A stretch of DNA of 64,000 nt from Siderastrea radians (taxonomy: Eukaryota > Cnidaria > Anthozoa > Scleractinia > Rhizangiidae). The position numbers were made by a program, and so were the translations under genes. Below are positions 50,814 through 62,138 of this stretch, in pieces (the stretch's first letter is position 1; each line of letters opens with the position of its first letter). The notes under the pieces are model-generated. The model searched no databases. It had not been told where the DNA came from and worked only from the letters and a program-made list of their open reading frames with translations. The DNA is taken from the NCBI GenBank assembly GCA_964017195.1, contig OZ024895.1, forward strand, positions 17,754,034 through 17,818,033, written 5' to 3'.

Positions 50814-52588
50814 TTAGAAGAACTTTGACGTGACTTTGACCATTCTTCCGCGACGAGTAGTAACTGCTCGAAGAAAAGTCATTTCATCCTCGTTGTCGTC
50901 TAAGTTTACCGCTTCTTCTTCACTTTCAGACTCATATTCTGTCATATTCTGATTCTTGTTCAGCATCCTCCGTAGCACTTCCACCCACCACTGACAATTC
51001 TGACTGAACCCCCTCATGTTCCTTCTCCACATCAGAAGCTTCTAAAGGTCTTGTCTGCGGGAGCCTCACTTTGTCATTTTGCGGAACAGAAGTGGCGTAC
51101 ATGTTTAATGGTAATGTGCCTGCTTTGAACATCGCCGTTTCTTCACGTTCGGTGCGTTGTCTGACAGCTTTGCCGTGGCTTGCTGCCCACTCCCTCATCA
51201 ATACTTGCTCACCGCTGTTAAGCTTTCTCGTGTGCTTGAGGTGGCTCATTCTTGGAAGAGCATTCAGTGGTGTAACTTGAGGAATAACAGGGTAGTACGA
51301 CTGCTCGTTGGTGTAGTGATAAGCCGCCCATCGTACAACCCTTCTGATGCTTTCGAAGACAATATTCGCCAGATTGCGAGCATACTGTAAGGATGTAGGA
51401 AATTGGTCCTTAGAATGGAGGTTTTCCACTTGGACAGTAAGGCAGCTGTGAAGATCCGTACTTGGTAACTCGTGTTCAGCTCTTGTACCAGCTCTTGAAG
51501 ATCTTGAAGACCTTTTAGTATCATACTAAATGATGACTGTGTTTGACTTGAAATACTCCCCTTCGCTCCCATAGGTTTGGATGGTTTGTCAAAGAGGGAC
51601 ATCACTTCATCTGTTGATCTCTTTAAGTAGGCATCCACGGCTTTTAAGAGCTCTATAGCTTCGTCTAAAGGCAACTTTTGCACCACCTGATGTTTCTGGT
51701 GGACAGGAAATGCTTTGTACAACATCCCTAAATGCTTCAGGAATTCCGCAGCGCCTTTAACTGTGGTAATTAATTTGACACAGCCTGTTTGTGCGTCAGT
51801 TACAAATCATGATGTTCTTGTCGAGCTGAACCGCGCAGATGCCCATAGATATTGGGAAAAAGAGGCGTCTTTGGCTCTTGCATTGCAATTTCCAGCAATA
51901 ATAATGACCTTTTTACCAGGGACTTTTGCTTTGATCTGACGACTTCCTGTCTCCGCATAAACAATTCCAGTTCTGTAGACAGCAATGTGGGAACTTTCTA
52001 CGCAGTGAGCACTTCCATTCTTTACAACCACTTCAACAGCACGATCAGACATGTTTATAGTAATCACACCTCCAGGAACCCCTTTGTGTGAAACATAAAA
52101 CACATTCTCGCTCAGGCACATAGAAATCACTTCTTTGCAATGGGTGGGATACTTACAGACATTTGCTCGTCTTTCATTGACGACCATTGACCATTTTCAT
52201 TCATAAACACGTGCAAATAAAATTACTCAATTTTGCAATTATTCTTATCTTGTAAAACTGCTGCCGACGTTGATGAAAGAAAAAGATTCCTCTCCTCATG
52301 CCACTGTGCTTGAGTGTTTATCGTATAAGCTTTGCTGCCTTCTGCAGACTTTTCTAACCGACAGAGTTTTAATTCAATAAAGGATCCTAGACCACGCTTT
52401 TCCTACTCAGCTTTCAAACCAGCGTACTCAATGATGTGCCGCTTAAGAGCTTCAAGGGATGAATGCGTACTGTTTATGGGTATTCGAATTCGTTCTTTAC
52501 CTCCAAGGAAACCCATAGATCCCACAGATTTGGGATCTACATAATATATTACTCCCTCTAATTTGAAAACTTGCTCATTGTCAGCCAT
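50814..52588 (-). pseudogene. Broken gene of unknown function inside element D
   Basis: Reading right to left: 52588-52403 (MADNEQVFKLEGVIYYVDP); 52187-51807 with propeller-like strands (VFYVSHKGVPGGVITINM, GIVYAETGSRQIK); 51780-51264 (AAEFLKHLGMLYKAF, helical); 51470-50932 (LHSCLTVQVENLHSKDQFP, RRVVRWAAYHYT, AGTLPLNMYA); and an acidic tail ending FLRAVTTRRGRMVKV at about 50814. Segments lie in different frames with only partly clear splice sites, so it looks like one decayed protein of about 500 residues. The N-terminal half resembles an NHL/WD-type propeller; the rest is unrecognised, and no DDE triad is evident. I have the impression that related proteins are common in cnidarians, but this was not checked. 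Confidence 0.6.
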
Positions 52589-53308
52589 TGTACCCGGCTG
52601 TGATGATAATGTACAAAGCTCATGCCAAGCGCGCGAATCTGTCCAACGTCACGGGTCACTTGTAACGTAATCTCAAATGAAAAAGCAGCGCCTGGTCATT
52701 TAAGACACATAAGAGAACTTTTTAACGACTTTTAAGACCTTTTAAAAAGGTCATTTGAAGTTCCACTGGCTTCAGTGTAAAATTTGTCTTCTTGAAAGCT
52801 ACCATGAAAATCACGAATATCGGATAAACGATTTTAAGGTTCACGTGTCACGACAAGCAAACCATTCACAGTTCATGGATTTTAATTTCGTATTTTCACT
52901 GGTCACGAAAATTAAAAACACTTAATCCCGTACCACGCAATAACCCCTTTCCCCCCCTCTCTGTAGTCTCTCTATCCGGCTCACTACACTAGCGTCTTGA
53001 TCGCTCGCTCGTTTCCCTCAACCCATATCTGAGCGGAAAGAGAGACTGCTCGTAGTCTAATCCTGCCATGCAAGTGTCTTTTTTTTGGACGAGCAAGTGC
53101 TGACAGAACATTTTGATGTTTACTGATCTATTTCTTTGATTATGAAAACTGAGGAGAATTTGGACAAGTCACAAAACGGCCAAGGTAATGGAAGTCAGGC
53201 CGAAAAAGGAAAGTGGAGGGGGAAAATAAGCCCACCCACACTTATAGTTTATTCGGAAAACTCCTGTTTTGTCAAATGGGGTTTCTGAGTGGTCGGGTGG
53301 GTTGCTTG

Positions 53309-53475
53309 TGTAGAGTGCGTGACATGTTATGTTAAGTGTGTGACTGCGAGTTCTGATACCGCAATGTATGCTGGGATGTCTTGCGAGCTGAACCATGTGC
53401 TCGAAGGTTGTTATGAAAAGTTGGGAACTTGTGCTTTAGAATAAAACGGTTCTGGTTGGATTGGAGCTTGTAACA
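53309..53475 (+). repeat. 5' LTR of the Gypsy element
   Basis: TGTAGAGTGCGTGACATG ... GGAGCTTGTAACA. Contains AATAAA (in GAATAAAACGG) near the 3' end. The sequence that follows (TTGGCGACCCTGCCAGGACT) is where the primer-binding site is expected; the tRNA is not assigned. Confidence 0.95.
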
Positions 53476-53709
53476 TTGGCGACCCTGCCAGGACTGGATT
53501 AGCGGAGCCTTTCATCGACGAAAAGCCGTCAGGAGTTGCGGAAGACAAGTGGTTTTGGCACGTTTTCGGGAACGTTTGGTTGATTTGGCGAGTGTACGTG
53601 TTGGTTGTGTTCGATAGGGGACTTTGCAACGAACACTACGAAAGGTATATTTGGATTGTGGACAGTCAATTATACTGGTGGTGAGTGCGAAAGATTTATT
53701 TGTTGAAGT

Positions 53710-55102
53710 ATGGCGGATGTTGAAAATCTGCAGATCGAAATTCAGGCCGCGTTTTGTAATTTAAGCGAGGAAAAGCTTAAAGATGTTTGTAGCAAACTTA
53801 ACATTACTTTGCCCCCTGAGAACAAGGGAAGGTTGGTCTTTATTCAAGCTCTAAACAAATATCTTGAAACGGAAGAATTAGATTACGAAAAGCTTAAAGA
53901 GCTATTGTCGTCCTTGAGTATGGAGGGAAAAGTAATGGCACCGACCCCTGAAAAGGATGATGTCACCGTCAGAGCAGAGGAAAAACCTTCAGTATCAATT
54001 TCCAAATTTAAAAGGCACTTCAAGATCTCGGGACAAATTGGTGACTTGTCGCAGAAGGATCGTCTGAGTTTTTCCTCGCTAGTGCACCAGATTGAGAACG
54101 GTTTAAAGAATGATTACACAGAGGATGAAATCAAAGAAGCGGTGATAAAAGCCATAAACCCGGCCTTAAGCTTGAGAAGTTATTTGGAGGGGAAGGCTGA
54201 CTTAACTCTGGCCAAACTGAGGAGAATAATGCGTTCTCACTACCAGGATAAAACAGCAACAGAGCTGTACCACCAGTTAAGCTCAACTGTTCAGCAGCCA
54301 AAAGAAAAGCCGCAAGAGTTCTTGATCCGTCTCCTCGATTTGAAACAGAAGGTCTTGTTTGCATCTCAAGAGTCTTATTCCGAACTGAAATATGATCCCA
54401 CGTTGGTACATGGCATGTTTGTACATAGTTTTTCCCTTGGTTTGCAAAATGAGAATATCAAGATGGAAATGAAGCCTCACCTAGAAAAGAAAACTGTGAG
54501 TGATGAGGAACTATTTGAGAAATTAAATGTGTGTGTCAGTAACGAAATGGAACGGTCACAGAAATTTGGTTTACAACTGACCCCCAAGGTGAATGCCGTT
54601 CAAGAAGCAGGGACAGGCAGACAGAAAAGAATAGCAAGGTGGAGCAAACCCTTATTAAAGGAGCTTAAGGCAGAAGTTGCTGCAGTAAAAGAGAAAGTTC
54701 GGGCCCCACCTCCATCCAAGCCCAACCTTCCCCTACACAACAGCCTATGAGACAACCTCCACAATGTAGGAGCTGCCAACAAAATGGGAATGGATAGTTT
54801 TGCAACCATTGCTTCAAGTGTGGCATTAATGGCCATTACGCACGTGAGTGCACTGCACAGTTCAGCCGACGCCCTCCCACTGAACTTCAGGGAAACGGAC
54901 AGAGGTCACGTCCATGGGACAGGGTGTGACCGGGCAGGAAACTCAGTCCCATTGCGTACAATGTGGAAAACAAGGAAATGACAGTGCACCGCTTAATCGC
55001 TGCGGAGCATGTAAGACTAGCAGGTATTGCTCCAAGGAATGTCAAGCAAAACACCGCATTGTGCACAAAAAAGTTTGCATGGCTATACAGGAACTAAAGT
55101 AA
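53710..55102 (+). pseudogene. Gypsy gag with CCHC knuckle and a MYND finger (frameshifted)
   Basis: The first 346 codons (MADVENLQIEIQAAF...) form a capsid-type gag with helical repeats. The frame then shifts near 54716, after which CRSCQQNG, an in-frame TAG and the zinc knuckle CFKCGINGHYAREC follow. After another shift near 54910, a MYND-type zinc finger appears: CVQCGKQG, then CGACKTSRYCSKEC, then H-x3-C (about 54945-55080). The MYND spacing is complete. Gag packages element RNA; a MYND finger normally binds proline-rich protein partners and is an unusual addition. The gene is not translatable as one protein here. Confidence 0.85.
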
Positions 55103-55132
55103 CGGAAAGCGACTGAAGATGCTAATGATCAC

Positions 55133-58100
55133 TTGAACACGATGTTTCCCTTCCACTTAACGCCAAGACAGCAGGCTGGCCTGACAAACCTTGTGGGACA
55201 GAGGTACATAGTGAAATGCATAATTCAGGGGAAGGAAGTAGAGGCATTGTGGGGTACGGGCTCCCAGGTTTGTGTAGTGTCAAGGAAATGGCAACAAACT
55301 CACCTTCCCCTAGAGGTATTAAGGAATGTTGATGAGTTTTTAAGGGTTGGAGAAGAGTTAAACTTGGAAGCAATGAACGGAACTGACATTCCATTTGATG
55401 GTTGGATTGAGGTCAGGTTTAAGTTGGCTGGAGATAACACAACTGCTGATGAACTGACAGTGCCATTCTTAGTGGGGCAACAGGACCAAGAGTATCCTAT
55501 CACTGGATTCAATGTCATAGAAGAAGTTCTCAGAACTCACAGCGGAAATTTCCAAGTTGCAAATACCATCATCCAGCAGTCATTTCCTTCAGTCCACCAC
55601 ACTAAAGTAGGTGCTCTGGTCAATCTCATCCAGACAAGATCACAGGACACAGGTACTACAGCTGTCAAAGTTGGAAAGAGAGATGTAATGCTGCCAAAGG
55701 GAGAGGCAACAAAAGTTAAGTGTCGAATCCATCTCGGCCCTGTTCCAGAGGGAATGCCAATGATATTTGAGCCCAAGGAAGAGAGCGACATCCCAGACGG
55801 ACTGGAAGTGAGCGAAGAACTCACTAAAATCTCTCCGGGAACATCCAGCCAAGTGACCATTCTGGTCCACAATAATACAGACAGGAACATTTTGCTAAAA
55901 CGCAGAACAGAACTGGGGCGAATACACATGGATAAGTCACTTTTATCAATTCCAGTCCCTGCCGACCAAACGTACATCCAGAAAGAGGCGACAGCCGGAG
56001 CCACCTCACATGAAGGTCAGAAACAAGATGAATGGGTGCCACCAGTTGACTTGAGTCAGTTAGAAGAAAAAGAACAAAGGATTGTCCGCGAAATGTTACG
56101 GCAAGAGGCTGGTGCCTTTGCAAGAAACGATGATGATGTTGGCTGAGTTGAAAAATTGGAGCTTGACATCAGGTTAAAGGACGATCAGCCAGTACAGAAG
56201 AACTATATCTCCATCCCCAAGCCACTCTATGGGGAAGTCAAGGAGTACTTAGAAGATCTGATAAATCGTAACTGGATCTGGATTACTGTTCAGCTTATTC
56301 ATCACCCATGGTCTGTGTACGGAAAAAAGATGGGAGTTTACGATTATGTATTGACTATCGGGAATTGAACAAGAAAACATACCCAGAGCGCCAGCCGATC
56401 CCCCGGATACAAGATATCTTAAATGGACTTGGCGGCAACCAATGGTTTACAGTGCTCGATCAAGGAAAAGCCTACCACCAAGGTTTTGTGGCAGAAGCGA
56501 GTCGCCCCCTCACTGCATTTGTAACTCCCTGGGGGTTGTACCAATGGAACAGAATGCCATTTGCGTTAATGAATGCCCCTGCGGCTTTCCAAAGGTGTAT
56601 GAATGAATGTCTGGACGGCTTACGTGACAAAATATGTATCCCCTACCTGGATGACATTCTGGTTTATAGCAAAACTTTTGAAGAACATGTTCGGGATGTT
56701 CAGCAAGTTCTGCGTCGACTACAGGAACATGGAATTAAGGTGAAACCATCAAAGTGCAATTTCTTTCAGCGCCGAGTTAGATATTTAGGGAGGATTGTTT
56801 CCGGTGATTGTTACTCTCTGGATCCAGAAGTCACGGTAGCTGTACACAATTTAGCTAAGCAGAAACCAGAGACAGTAGGTGATGTCCGTAAAGTGCTAGG
56901 ATTTCTGAGCTACTACAGACAATACATCCAGGATTTCTCACGCATAGCCAAACCCCTGTATGATCTCATGGCTGGCCCTGATCCGTTGGTTAGTAACCAC
57001 AGGATAACTTGGACAGATGAACATCAGGAGAGGCTTGACTTGCTAATCCATCAACTAACTTCTCCTCCAGTTATGGCATTCCCAGACTTCACCAAACCAT
57101 TTGTGCTGCACACGGACGCGTCACAAGAGGGGATTGGAGCTGTCTTATATCAGGAGCAGGATGGAAAGTTGAGAGTTTTGGGATATGCCTCTAGAACATT
57201 AACTCCAGCAGAGAAAAACTATCACATGCATGCAGGAAAACTGGAGTTTCTTGCTCTCAAATGGGCCATCACTGAGAAATTCCGCGACTATTTATACTAC
57301 GCCCCTTCCTTTGCCGTTTACACCGACAACAACCCACTTACTTACATACTATCGTCAGCCAAGTTGTCTGCAGTGGGGCATCGGTGGGTGGCAGAATTGG
57401 CAGATTTCAATTTTAACATCAAATATCGGCCAGGGAAGACCAACATCGATGCAGATGTACTATCTCGCATACCAATAGACCTCGACAAATACATGAAAGA
57501 CTGTACTGCAGAAATGGAGAAAGATGCAATCTGTGCAACCATATAAGCAGTGATCCATCAGGGAGAAGCCACACCTTGGGTGACAGCAGTATCAGCAAGC
57601 ATCAGCGTTGCTCACTGAGAACCAGCCGTCACAGATTTAGTCTTTAGACAGCTCACCTCAGACGAAATACAAAGAGCTCAAAGGGAAGATCCCAATATTG
57701 CGCGGATCTTGGCATACAAGAAACGAGGATATCCCCCATCGGGAGGAGAACAGAGGAATGAAAACCGTGTCACCTCTTGTTACTTGAGAGAATGTAATAA
57801 GCTCCATATCTTAGCGGATGGGATCCTTTGGCGTCAAACGAAAAGTCGACTGCAGCTAGTACTACCCACAAAGTTTAAGCAGCTGGTTTACCAGGAGCTT
57901 CACATTGAAATGGGCCACCTGGGAACAGATCGAGTGGTGGATTTAGCTCGATCCAGGTTCTACTGGCCATACATGCAACGAGAGATTGAGTACTTCATTG
58001 CCAACAAATGCCGCTACATCCAACAGAAGAAACCTCAAATACCCACTAGAGCACCAATGGAGAGCATCACAACAACAGCCCCATTTGAGATGGTTTCCAT

Positions 58101-59491
58101 AGATTTCCTCCACTTGGAGAAAAGTCAGCGGGGATTTGAGTACATTCTGCTGATAGTAGATCATTTCACAAGATTTGCACAGGCCTACCCAACCCGTACC
58201 AAGACAGCACGGACGGTGGCGGAAAAGATCTACAATGATTTTGTCCCACGATTTGGATTCCCAGCCCGTATTCACAGTGATCAAGGAGGAGAATTTGAGA
58301 ACAATCTTTTCCGTCAATTGCAGCAGTTGACTGGCGTTTCCAAGTCTCGCACCAGCCCTTACCATCCACAGGGTAATGGGCAAGTAGAGAGGATGAACCG
58401 CACCCTATTGTCCATGTTACGAACGCTCCCAGAGTTGAAGAAGCGGAAGTGGGATGAATCGCTCAATAAAACGATCCATGCGTACAACTGCACCAGGCAT
58501 GAGGCGACCGGATACGCTCCGCATTATCTGTTGTTTGGACGACTTCCACGCCTACCAATTAATTTGATATTCAATTTGAACCCACATCGCGCACAAGGAG
58601 ATTACAACGTTTACGTCCAAAAGTGGCAGCATGACATGAAGGAAGTATACCAGATAGCTCAACAGAATGCCACGAAGGCCGCCGAGCGCAGTAAGGAATA
58701 CTACAACAGAAGAGTGTCAGGTGGAGTTCTTCAGCCAGGAGATCGAGTGCTAGTTAGGAACTTAACAGAATGCGGTGGACCAGGAAAACTAAGACCGCAC
58801 TGGGAGGACGTAATTCATGTTGTAGTTGAGCGAATGGGAGACCAAAGTCCAGTTTACAAAGTTAAGCCCGAGAGTGCGTGCTGCGGCCGTACAAGAGTGC
58901 TTCATCGGAATTTATTACTGCCTTGTGATGCTCTAGAACTGGATATTTCAAGAACGGAACCTGTTACGCGTTCTAGGAGGAGAGCTACAGAGAAACCGCC
59001 CTTAACCGTGACAGGAGATGATTTGCAGAGCTCGGGTGGAAGAAGATGAGGATGATCTCGCTAGCATGCACCTTGTGGAAGCTGCACCTGGTAATGTAAG
59101 AGCTTCAGTGTCATTAACTCCAGATCAGGACCTGCCTCCAGATTTAGTTGAGAATCATGTGATTACGGAGGACGCTATTGAGCCGTCAGACGAAATGGAA
59201 CCTGCAGAAGAAGTGAGTGCTGAATATGACGAAGCTGGACAATCAGCGGGGGAGGAAAATGCGGGGCAGAATATGCCTACTCGGCCGCAGCGCCATAGAA
59301 GACCGCCCCAGATCCTGACTTACAACTCCATGGGAAATCCACAGTACCAGCGTGTTGAACCAGTAGTGAGCAGCTCATTTGTTAACTCTATCCAGGCTCC
59401 TTGGATGACACCAGCTGCAGCAGCTGTCCATTTTGGAGCGCCCGTTTATTACTGTGTTTGGCCAGTATGTTCACAGCCTGCCTACTACTAG
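55133..59491 (+). pseudogene. Gypsy pol: protease, RT, RNase H, integrase (inactive)
   Basis: Protease: ALWGTGSQV at about 55244-55270, with Gly (GGT, 55253-55255) where catalytic Asp of DTG is expected. RT (56308-57000): [17 protein letters not shown], catalytic YLDD. RNase [20 protein letters not shown]. Integrase (57709-59049): zinc region HIEMGHLG then NKCRY, with Tyr (58015-58017) at a likely Cys; DDE seen as [29 protein letters not shown]-like tail KLRPHWED. Breaks: stop at 56144-56146, a frameshift near 56285, stops at 57544-57546 and 57616-57618, and a shift near 59030 into an acidic tail ending in SQPAYY. Confidence 0.93.
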
Positions 59492-59663
59492 AAGTGCACG
59501 AGGAGAACCTTGTCTGAAATTTGAGCATTCCAGTGAATAGTGAAGGAGCGCAAGTGAACAATGAGACAATGTTTAGAGACACTGATGTTGTTACTGTAGA
59601 AGACAGAGAGTGAAACGTTCTGTGCTGTTTTAAGGGAACTCTTTTATTTTTGGTGGAGAAGTG

Positions 59664-59830
59664 TGTAGAGTGCGTGACATGTTATGTTAAGTGTGTGACT
59701 GCGAGTTCTGATACCGCAATGTATGCTGGGATGTCTTGCGAGCTGAGCCATGTGCTCGAAGGTTGTTATGAAAAGTTCAGAACTTGTGCTTTAGAATAAA
59801 ACGGTTCTGGTTGGATTGGAGCTTGTAACA
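59664..59830 (+). repeat. 3' LTR of the Gypsy element
   Basis: Same length as the 5' LTR with three differences (AGC for AAC; TTCAGA for TTGGGA). A purine-rich stretch (GGTGGAGAAG) sits just before it, as expected for the polypurine tract. Confidence 0.95.
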
Positions 59831-60372
59831 CTTGTTCTTTTCCTTAGCAGTCTGCAGGATAGAATTTGCCAAGTAAACGTTACATTGTGAAAGTGGATCG
59901 ACGTTGTCGCGGGAAATGACAAATTCCACGATTAACCGAGTCTGCTTTTTAGAGTAGTACTCCTTGCTATCCTATCGGACAAGAAGACACAGTATTTCTG
60001 AGACGTGCAATGTGTTTCATGCTGCTGGTTTGGCCCATTTTCAGCACTCCACTGAGACCTTGCCACGAAACTTTGATCTTTGCTTAGTGCGTTTTTTTTG
60101 CAGCTCTCCAGGTTTGCCGAAGTAGGACATTGCATCGGGTTAAGAATAGCCAAAGAACAAAACCTATGTGATGGAAGGAGAGAAAGCTTACAATTTAAAG
60201 TCGATAAGGAGACTGCAGTGTAAATGATAGAATAAATAATATTTTTTTCCATCGATACCTTTTTATAAATCTTTTTACTCCCAAAGTTAAAGCTTCGAAA
60301 CTAGTCTTTTAGTCTTTCGAGTCCAGGAGTCTTACTACCAAGCTACCTAGCAGTGCTATTCTACGGTATGAT
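59831..60372. other. Intergenic between the Gypsy element and the viral-like block
   Basis: No gene or repeat recognised. AGTAGTAAAGGGCGCTC at 60373 may be the left terminus of the next element. Confidence 0.45.
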
Positions 60373-60429
60373 AGTAGTAAAGGGCGCTCATCTGGGCGCT
60401 AATCCTGGCTTCTGATTGGTCGAGTGACG

Positions 60430-60645
60430 TCAGAAGTCACGTGGTGTGGGAAACCGCGGACCAGTTGGAAAAAGGGATCGTGGGCTCATGGAACCGGAAG
60501 TCATGTGATTTGGAAGGAGAAACCGCTGACCAGTTGGAAAAAGGGATCGTGGGCTCATGGAACCGGAAGTCATGTGATTTGGAAGGAGAAACCGCTGACC
60601 AGTGGGAAAAAGGGATCGTGGGCTCAAGGGGAAGGAAAACCGCGG
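60430..60645. repeat. Tandem repeat, 69-bp unit, about 2.8 copies
   Basis: Unit starts GACCAGTTGGAAAAAGGGAT and includes CATGGAACCGGAAGTCATGT. Copies begin at 60459, 60528 and 60597. Because 69 is a multiple of three, long ORFs run through it on both strands; these are not taken as genes. Confidence 0.93.
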
Positions 60646-60695
60646 AGAAAACGCGGGCTCAAAGTCCAAAGTCCAATTTTGGGAACGTGGGTGAC

Positions 60696-60776
60696 CCATA
60701 TATGGCCCATATATGGATTTGATATGGTTTTGATATGACACAAGTCCAATTTCTGCAACGTGGGTAGGTATAAAAG
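60696..60776 (+). promoter_or_regulatory. Promoter: two CArG boxes and a TATA box
   Basis: Two perfect CCATATATGG boxes (60696-60705, 60707-60716) match the SRF consensus CC(A/T)6GG. A TATAAAAG (60769-60776) follows 38 nt before the ATG at 60807. Transcription starting about 30 nt past TATA would leave a leader of only a few bases. Confidence 0.75.
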
Positions 60777-60806
60777 GGTAAACCCTAAGGTGAGGGAGTA
60801 GTCAGG

Positions 60807-61856
60807 ATGAGTTTTTACATCACTCTGCTCAGTGATCAAGCACAAGGCCCGGGTCAAAAATTTACCGCCAGGCTTCCTCATTCACATTATCTGGTAGAAG
60901 ATGATTGGGAAGTGGCCTTGGTACATATCTCACACCCTGGTTTTAATCAACCATTGGTAGATCAAACCAAGGAGAATTGGACGCAACAAGATAGTCAGAA
61001 CCATTGGATGAAAACAGATATCAGATACATACCAAAACGTGCGGATGGAACGGCTCCCATTCAAGTGACCAAACAAATCCATTTACCACCAGGGTATTAC
61101 TACAATTTGAAAGAAGCATGGATCGCCATCGCGTACGAAATAGAAAAACAGCACATGGAAGTCATGATGGATATACCCAAAATGAACGTGGACGATCAAG
61201 CGAAACGACAACAACTAGCTGCTCTGAACCTGGCTCAACCCTACGTGAAAATCACCAATGCCGGCATTGCCTCCGAATTAGATTCGTTGTATGTACTCAT
61301 TCCAGCCAACATGCAATTTGAAATGGAATGGAAATTAGCTGGCTTGATGGGCCTTGTGAAAGATGGAACGCCCACGCAACGAATTGTGGAAGAAAAAAAT
61401 TATCTGGTGAAACATATCGTGGATTACAACGATCGTCATAAATGGGAAGTAACGAGAGGTCCTGCCAACAAATATCCACCGTTTGGTCATGTCTCCGTCA
61501 GTTTTACTCACCCCGATTTCGAGTATGAGTTGTTCTTGGGTCCGAATCTGAGTCGACAACCCTTTCCCAGTACGCCAACGGTCAAACCGCAACAACAACA
61601 ACAATTGATGATTTACACGGATCTGGTTGCATCGAGCATTGTGGGAAATCAACAAAAAGGTTTTTTACGTACCTTGGATGCGGGCAATACCGATCATCAA
61701 TTTGATACCAGGCAACGGATGTATTTTCCTCTTGGCAAGACCATCTTTGACAGTATTGAGATGGACATTCAAACAGCGGATGGACAACCGGCTCCGTTCA
61801 AACAAGGGCGAACCATCATCACTCTTGAACTCTCCAGAAAAAGTCAACGGACATGA
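60807..61856 (+). CDS. Capsid-like protein, possible Polinton/adintovirus minor capsid (penton)
   Basis: A 349-residue intact ORF without introns. The N-terminus (MSFYITLLSD, then FTARLPHSHYL and DDWEVALVHISHPGF) follows a pattern I associate with Polinton/adintovirus minor capsid proteins: a short start, a beta-strand, then a WEVAL motif. The rest is beta-rich with no signal peptide or membrane segment, plus a PQQQQQ stretch near residue 270. The capsid role is an inference from this pattern; a structural search would decide. Clean ATG after a TATA box; AATAAA at about 61978 is a likely polyadenylation signal. Confidence 0.55.
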   Translation: MSFYITLLSDQAQGPGQKFTARLPHSHYLVEDDWEVALVHISHPGFNQPLVDQTKENWTQQDSQNHWMKTDIRYIPKRADGTAPIQVTKQIHLPPGYYYNLKEAWIAIAYEIEKQHMEVMMDIPKMNVDDQAKRQQLAALNLAQPYVKITNAGIASELDSLYVLIPANMQFEMEWKLAGLMGLVKDGTPTQRIVEEKNYLVKHIVDYNDRHKWEVTRGPANKYPPFGHVSVSFTHPDFEYELFLGPNLSRQPFPSTPTVKPQQQQQLMIYTDLVASSIVGNQQKGFLRTLDAGNTDHQFDTRQRMYFPLGKTIFDSIEMDIQTADGQPAPFKQGRTIITLELSRKSQRT

Positions 61857-62138
61857 CGTGGTTGTTTTTTTATACAGAAAGCGAATCATTAATTAAATCC
61901 TGGAGCACGTGGGACCTAGCCCGGTTAGCTCCAGAACAGGCTAACTACTTAGATTGGTTTGTTGAAAAGAGATGAGGAATAAAAAAGGCTTACCGCTATC
62001 CCGTTTACTTGACATTCTTGCTTGTTTGCTTGCTTGCTTGACTGCTTGCTGGCTTGGGAGTGAAAAATAGAATGGGACGGTGGTTTTTTTTTTTTATAGA
62101 GACCCAAGGGTCACGTGGGAGGGGTGATGAACCAATCA

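Larger units (their letters stand above)
49015..53059. mobile_element. Element D: 4-kb transposon with helicase remnant, 9-bp TSD
   Basis: Both ends read inward as TAGACTACGAGCAGTCTCT, continuing CTTTCCGCTCAGA before they diverge. ATCCTGCCA is duplicated at 49006-49014 and 53060-53068. Each end also folds on itself (AGTCTCTCTTTCC near the tip, GGAAAGAGAGACT about 125 bp inward). The interior carries a RecQ-like helicase fragment on the plus strand and a decayed gene on the minus strand. It is the only member of the 9-bp family here with coding content. Confidence 0.9.
53309..59830 (+). mobile_element. Ty3/Gypsy LTR retrotransposon, young but broken
   Basis: 6522 bp between two 167-bp LTRs (TG...CA). 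Flanks share CTTG, a possible 4-bp target duplication. Order gag, protease, RT, RNase H, integrase places it in Ty3/Gypsy. The LTRs differ at three positions by eye, so insertion is recent, yet several disabling changes are present (see gag and pol). Confidence 0.95.

Noticed and set aside
50932..51429. Treating each minus-strand ORF inside element D as a separate gene
   Set aside because: They share order and direction and overlap in different frames; one decayed gene explains them better.
60424..60741. ORFs of about 100 codons on both strands
   Set aside because: They are produced by the 69-bp tandem repeat, whose length is a multiple of three.
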